Origin: Hymenobacter cavernae
Lineage (GTDB): Bacteria; Bacteroidota; Bacteroidia; Cytophagales; Hymenobacteraceae
NCBI RefSeq assembly: GCF_014641455.1
Contig: NZ_BMHT01000002.1
Coordinates: forward strand, 248,001 to 312,000
Direction: 5' to 3'
DNA length: 64,000 nt
Part shown: positions 60,322 through 64,000 of the stretch, one piece after another
Numbering within the stretch: position 1 is the stretch's first letter
Layout: each line of letters starts with the position of its first letter
Position numbers and translations under genes: made by a program
Notes under the pieces: model-generated
What the model saw: the letters and a program-made list of their open reading frames with translations, nothing else
Database searches by the model: none
Told to the model about the DNA's origin: nothing

Positions 60322-60631
60322 ATAAGGCTCGGCGGGAGTTAATCTGGTTGATGAGTTGGTCGACGTCGCCGAGCAGCTGTTCGGCTTTGTCTTTGGCCTC
60401 ACGAATCACTTTTTGACCTTCCGATTTGGCCGACATAGGACCGGCATCAACGCGGCTGGTTACCAAACTTTCAGTCAGATCGGCCAGTACTTCGCGATAA
60501 CGCTCCAGCTGATAGCTCAGCCAGCTGCGAGTTTCGCGGCCTTTTTCGGGGGCATACAGAATGCCGAGGGCAACTCCGGTAAGAGCGCCGCCAGCAAAGC
60601 ATAAAATGCCGGTAATGGTTTTGCTACCCAT
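60320..60631 (-). CDS. YtxH domain protein
   Basis: 103 residues. One helix (ITGILCFAGGALTGVALGILYAPEKG) with the family ending YAPxKGRETR is followed by a helical cytoplasmic part (SYQLERYREVLADLTESL, then AKDKAEQLLGDVDQLINQI). YtxH proteins are linked to envelope stress; the role is unknown here. Confidence 0.9.
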   Translation of the reverse strand: MGSKTITGILCFAGGALTGVALGILYAPEKGRETRSWLSYQLERYREVLADLTESLVTSRVDAGPMSAKSEGQKVIREAKDKAEQLLGDVDQLINQINSRRAL

Positions 60632-60741
60632 ACTTTTAGAAGTGAATATTTTGAGGGAGAGAGTACAATGACGGGAGAAATATAACGAGTGCCGCAGAGA
60701 TTAGGTACGAAGCACGTCGAAACGCGCCACCAACCTAGCTT

Positions 60742-61941
60742 CTACTGGTTATCCAGCAGACCACGCCCCGACTTGCGGATGGCGCCGCTCGCCGTTAGGT
60801 CCTGAGCTAGCTTGTCGAGAATACCGTTCACGAATTGCTTGCTCTTTGGGGTGCTGTAGAGCTTGCTGATTTCGATGTATTCGTTGATGGTCACTTTCAC
60901 CGGAATACCGCGAAACAGGTGCATCTCGCACAAGGCCATTTTCAGGATGATCTTGTCGATGAGCGCCACGCGCTCCACGTCCCAGTTCTGCACCGATTCG
61001 GCAATGAGTTTTTCGTACTTGGCGTCGTCGGCGAGCGTCTGTTTGTAAAGCGTTTCAGCAAACTCCTTGTCGTCCTTCCAGTTGGCTGATAGCGACATAA
61101 GCTCCAGGTTTTCGTCGGCAGCCTCATCGAGCATCTTCACCGTCTTGATGACGAGGTTCTTCACGATAGGCCGGTTTTCTTCCCAGTTCAGGTCGTCATT
61201 CTCCAGCTGTGCCGGCAAAGATTCGCCCTTGAAGATGAAGTTCTTGTAAAGATTCTTCAGCATCTCCTGGTCTTCGGTGTAGCGGGCGGCTTCGTCGGAG
61301 CTAGGTGGCGTGGCCAGGTAGCTCTGGAACTCCGCATCCGGCTTGATTTCCGAGCGCCAGGCCGTACGCAGCGCATCCATCTCTTCTTCGCTGTGCCACC
61401 GCAGCGAGCGGCGAATGGTCAGATCCTGGAGCTGCTTGTTGCTGATAAGCTTCTGCAAAGCTAGGTTCTCTTCCAGGCGCGTCGTATTGAGCGGCGCTTC
61501 CTTGGAGGGAGTAAACCGGCGCGACTCCCGGTTCTTCTCTTCCTCAATCACCTGGAGCAACGCCTCGGGCAAGTTGAGCAAGTGAATGTACTGATCGTGA
61601 ATGCTTTCCGCGGCCGTTACCATTTGTCCGCCAAAGAAGGTACCATCTTTGGCTACCTGCTTTTGGTAGTACTTAATGGCGTCGGCTACGGCGTCGTTCA
61701 CGTCCGTATCGTCCAGTTTTTCCGGTTCCTCGCCGGTTTTGTGCCACTCTTTGAAGATAACCTCCGCCATCTTCCGCTGCCCCTGCAACAATTTGCGGTC
61801 CTGCGGTTCGGGAGAATTTAGATCGGGCGCGAAGGCATCCGCAATGCGGTCATTAGCCAATGAATAATCGGACCCGACAGCCTGATGGTAGGCGTACAGG
61901 GCCTGCATGACCTTAATGCGAAGCGTGCGACGGTTGAGCAT
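60742..61941 (-). CDS. nusB: Transcription antitermination factor NusB, long form
   Basis: 399 residues; classic NusB is about 140. It opens with the conserved MLNRRTLRIKVMQALYAYHQAV and holds a long charged insertion (about 25-240) before the C-terminal half with YEKLIAESVQNWDVERVALIDKIILKMALCEMHLFRGIPVKVTINEYIEISKLYSTPKSKQFVNGILDKLA-type sequence, which is diagnostic. Bacteroidota NusB proteins are often this long. NusB helps antitermination of rRNA transcription with NusE. Confidence 0.95.
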   Translation of the reverse strand: MLNRRTLRIKVMQALYAYHQAVGSDYSLANDRIADAFAPDLNSPEPQDRKLLQGQRKMAEVIFKEWHKTGEEPEKLDDTDVNDAVADAIKYYQKQVAKDGTFFGGQMVTAAESIHDQYIHLLNLPEALLQVIEEEKNRESRRFTPSKEAPLNTTRLEENLALQKLISNKQLQDLTIRRSLRWHSEEEMDALRTAWRSEIKPDAEFQSYLATPPSSDEAARYTEDQEMLKNLYKNFIFKGESLPAQLENDDLNWEENRPIVKNLVIKTVKMLDEAADENLELMSLSANWKDDKEFAETLYKQTLADDAKYEKLIAESVQNWDVERVALIDKIILKMALCEMHLFRGIPVKVTINEYIEISKLYSTPKSKQFVNGILDKLAQDLTASGAIRKSGRGLLDNQ

Positions 61942-61946
61942 GTTCT

Positions 61947-62053
61947 GAAATAGTGAGATGGTGAGATGGTGAAATGGTAAGTTGATGCTCTGTTTGCGCT
62001 ACCCGCGCCAGCGGAACGACAAACTCACCATTTCACTATTTCACCATCTCACC
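61947..62053. repeat. Inverted repeat, GTGAGATGGTGAGATGG words
   Basis: GAAATAGTGAGATGGTGAGA... (61947-61985) faces CAAACTCACCATTTCACTATTTCACC... (62020-62053). The loop GCCAGCGGAACGACAAAC resembles the loop at 58400-58425. It ends at the stop codon of the dehydrogenase gene. Confidence 0.88.
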
Positions 62054-62054
62054 G

Positions 62055-63146
62055 CTAGTATGTTGATTTGACCTTACCAAGGGACGCAATGCGCTCCTTG
62101 GCCTGCCGGATGGCAGCTGCTTGGGGGTGACTTCCCTCCTGCTCGGCTTTGTCGAGCACTTGCCGGGTGAAGTCGTAAATCTTTTCGGTTTGGGTTAGGG
62201 CACTCTGGCGGTTAGAGCCAATTACTTCCGTGTATACATTGATCAGGCCGCCGGCGTTGATCAAAAAATCGGGGGCGTACACGATACCGCGCTCCACTAG
62301 GGCCGGGCCGTGCACGTTTTCGTTTTCGAGCTGGTTGTTGGCGCTGCCCGCAATGACCTGGCATTTCAGGCGGCCAATGGTGTTGTCGTTGATGGTGGCA
62401 CCTAGGGCGCACGGCGAGTAGATGTCCACGTCCTGGTCGTAGATGTCATCCAGACCAACCATTTTGGCCCCAAAGCGGTTCGCCGCATCCAGCGCGCGGT
62501 CCTCGTAGTAGTCAGTCAGCACAACCTGAGCGCCTTCTTTCGTGAGGTGTTCCAGCAGGTACAGACCCACGTGGCCCACGCCTTGCAGCGCTACGCGCTT
62601 GCCAGCCAGGCTATCCGAGCCATATGCTTTCTTCACGGCTGCCTTCATGCCCATGTACACGCCGTAGGCCGTAACGGGCGATGGGTCGCCGCTGCCGCCG
62701 CTGCTTTCGGGCAGGCCGGCTACGTGGCTCGTCTCCATCCGGATGTACTCCATGTCCTTGGTGGTCATGTTCACATCTTCGGCTGTGATGTACTTGCCAT
62801 TCAGGTTCTTCACGAAGCGACCAAACTTGCGCAGCAGCGCCTCGGTCTTCTGGGTGCGCGCATCGCCGATGATGACGGCTTTGCCGCCACCTAGGTTCAG
62901 GCCCGAAATGGCCGCTTTGTACGTCATGCCCCGCGAAAGGCGCAGCACATCGTGCAAGGCTTCCGTTTCGGAAGCGTAGTGCCACATGCGGGTGCCGCCT
63001 AGGGCCGGACCTAGCACGGTGTTGTGGATGCCGATAATGGCACGGAGCCCCGTTTCGTGGTCGTGGCAGAAAACCACTTGCTCGTGCTGATGCTCAGCAA
63101 TTTGACCGAAGACCGACGTATCGGTCGCTTCTTGAATTTCAACCAT
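62055..63146 (-). CDS. Leu/Phe/Val-type amino acid dehydrogenase
   Basis: 363 residues from ATG 63146; upstream in-frame sequence is low-complexity proline/serine and probably not translated. Motifs: PALGGTRMWHY, RLSRGMTYKAAISGLNLGGGKAVIIGD with Lys77 and Lys89 in the active site, MEYIRMETSHVAGLP, GDPSPVTAYGVYMGMKAA and the NAD-binding VALQGVGHVGLYLLEHL, then PCALGATIND and AGSANNQLE. Oxidative deamination of branched-chain amino acids (or the reverse) is the family role. Confidence 0.94.
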   Translation of the reverse strand: MVEIQEATDTSVFGQIAEHQHEQVVFCHDHETGLRAIIGIHNTVLGPALGGTRMWHYASETEALHDVLRLSRGMTYKAAISGLNLGGGKAVIIGDARTQKTEALLRKFGRFVKNLNGKYITAEDVNMTTKDMEYIRMETSHVAGLPESSGGSGDPSPVTAYGVYMGMKAAVKKAYGSDSLAGKRVALQGVGHVGLYLLEHLTKEGAQVVLTDYYEDRALDAANRFGAKMVGLDDIYDQDVDIYSPCALGATINDNTIGRLKCQVIAGSANNQLENENVHGPALVERGIVYAPDFLINAGGLINVYTEVIGSNRQSALTQTEKIYDFTRQVLDKAEQEGSHPQAAAIRQAKERIASLGKVKSTY

Positions 63147-63215
63147 GGGTGGAAAGTTGAAAGGGTGGAAAAATGGGTGGGAGGATAGGGGAAGGGTTGG
63201 GGTACGCGGTTGTTG

Positions 63216-63223
63216 TATCTTTG
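63216..63223 (+). promoter_or_regulatory. Isolated -7 box TATCTTTG
   Basis: A perfect TAnnTTTG match on the plus strand, 220 bases before the ABC gene and 70 bases upstream of the opposite dehydrogenase start. It might promote the ABC gene with a long leader or a short antisense RNA. No -33 TTTG at 19 bases. Confidence 0.4.
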
Positions 63224-63442
63224 CGGGTAGGCGGCTCTTGGTGCGTTGCAATAAATGACTTGGGTGGAACCGTAGCCAGCCGCAGTCGTTCATTGATACG
63301 TGACTCAACCAGGGTGCCCAACCCGTAAAATCGAGTGCAAAAGTAACCTGATTTTTCCTGATTCCTTTGGTATACGACTAACCTAGGATGCGTTGCCGCT
63401 GTTACCTTCAGCAGTCTTTTATCTTGTCTTAAGCCCAATTCT

Positions 63443-64000
63443 GTGAGTGCCCTCGCCTCTACCAATAAGTATATTCTGCGCTATAAGTGGCACTTCCTCG
63501 GTGGCGTGCTGTTCGTAGCGCTATCCACGCTGCTTGCTATTTTCCCGGCCCAGATCGTGCGCTACGCCTTCGACTTGGTGGGCGAAGGCATCGACTTGTA
63601 TCATCTTTTCGCCGGCACGCAGGCGCAAAGCAGCGTCTATCAGCTCTTTGGCCGCAATGTGCTGCTCTACGGCACCCTCATCGTAATAATGGCGCTCTTG
63701 CGGGGCGTGTTTCTGTTCTTCATGCGCCAGACGCTGATTGTCATGTCGCGCCTGATTGAGAATGATCAGAAGAACGAAATCTTCCAGCACTACCAGTCGC
63801 TGCCGCTGAGTTTCTACCGCCGCCACAACACCGGCGACCTGATGTCGCGCATCTCCGAAGACGTAGGGCGCGTGCGCATGTACATCGGGCCGGCCATCAT
63901 GTACTTCCTGCAACTCGTGGTGCTGTTCGTGCTCATCGTGCCGCTTATGCTGATGGTGAACGTGAAGCTGACGATCTACACCCTGCTGCCTTTGCCGATT
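63443..64000 (+). CDS. ABC transporter ATP-binding/permease protein, N-terminal part
   Basis: The gene runs off the right edge; 186 codons are visible from GTG 63443 (STNKYILRYKWHFLGG). They give the first helices of an exporter membrane domain (FVALSTLLAIFPAQIVRYAFDLV, TLIVIMALLRGVFLFFMRQTLIVMS) and the coupling segment IFQHYQSLPLSFYRRHNTGDLMSRISEDVGRVRMYIGP, which is typical of MsbA/BmrA-type exporters. The nucleotide-binding domain lies outside the window. A TATCTTGT box (63420-63427) is 16 bases upstream. Confidence 0.88.
   Translation, partial: MSALASTNKYILRYKWHFLGGVLFVALSTLLAIFPAQIVRYAFDLVGEGIDLYHLFAGTQAQSSVYQLFGRNVLLYGTLIVIMALLRGVFLFFMRQTLIVMSRLIENDQKNEIFQHYQSLPLSFYRRHNTGDLMSRISEDVGRVRMYIGPAIMYFLQLVVLFVLIVPLMLMVNVKLTIYTLLPLPI

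Overview
The window looks like a chromosomal segment of an aerobic, high-GC member of the Bacteroidota, most likely Hymenobacter or a close relative (Hymenobacteraceae/Cytophagales). Several things point there. The regulator is a hybrid two-component system with a propeller sensor. The -7 promoter boxes read TAnnTTTG, and Shine-Dalgarno sequences are mostly absent. The order nusB, ytxH, idh, DUF1573, yajC, ybbR, coaE fits Bacteroidota, as do the DUF4783, DUF4136, DUF6799 and DUF922 proteins. The species call is inference; the phylum is secure.

Layout. 1-12.1 kb is a carbohydrate utilisation locus. Five exported enzymes run leftward: GH2 beta-galactosidase (cut by the window edge), GH127 beta-L-arabinofuranosidase, a GH43-like enzyme, a DUF2264 protein and a GH105 unsaturated glucuronyl/galacturonyl hydrolase. 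A 1464-residue hybrid sensor/regulator is transcribed away from them. The set suggests a pectic (rhamnogalacturonan I/arabinogalactan) or arabinogalactan-protein glycan; no SusC/SusD pair lies inside the window. 12.2-28.6 kb holds small secreted proteins, pirin, PPK2, a thioesterase, a PAS-only protein, two Hsp20 proteins, GH25 lysozyme, RlpA, CbpA/CbpM, a ZIP transporter and small lipoproteins. 28.6-41.6 kb is housekeeping: nadC, gpmI, yjbQ, prfA and thrA-thrB-thrC. 41.6-56.4 kb has a TerB-like protein, an AsmA-like protein, tRNA-Val, an hsdR remnant, an MFS carrier, RtcB, three GT-C-type membrane proteins and a GNAT-fold protein. 56.4-64 kb is the coaE/ybbR/yajC/DUF1573/idh/ytxH/nusB cluster, a leucine-type dehydrogenase and the start of an ABC exporter.

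Two sequence-level features stand out. First, CCTAGG, usually as ACCTAGGT, occurs about 60 times by my reading, in genes and between them. CTAG is normally avoided in bacteria. Second, many gaps between genes hold imperfect inverted repeats built from short repeated words. Several unrelated word families share this architecture. The two arms at one locus match each other better than they match arms at other loci, and the elements often touch or contain the stop codon of the neighbouring gene. They act like a diverse set of REP/MITE-type intergenic palindromes, and I regard them as the most unusual thing here.
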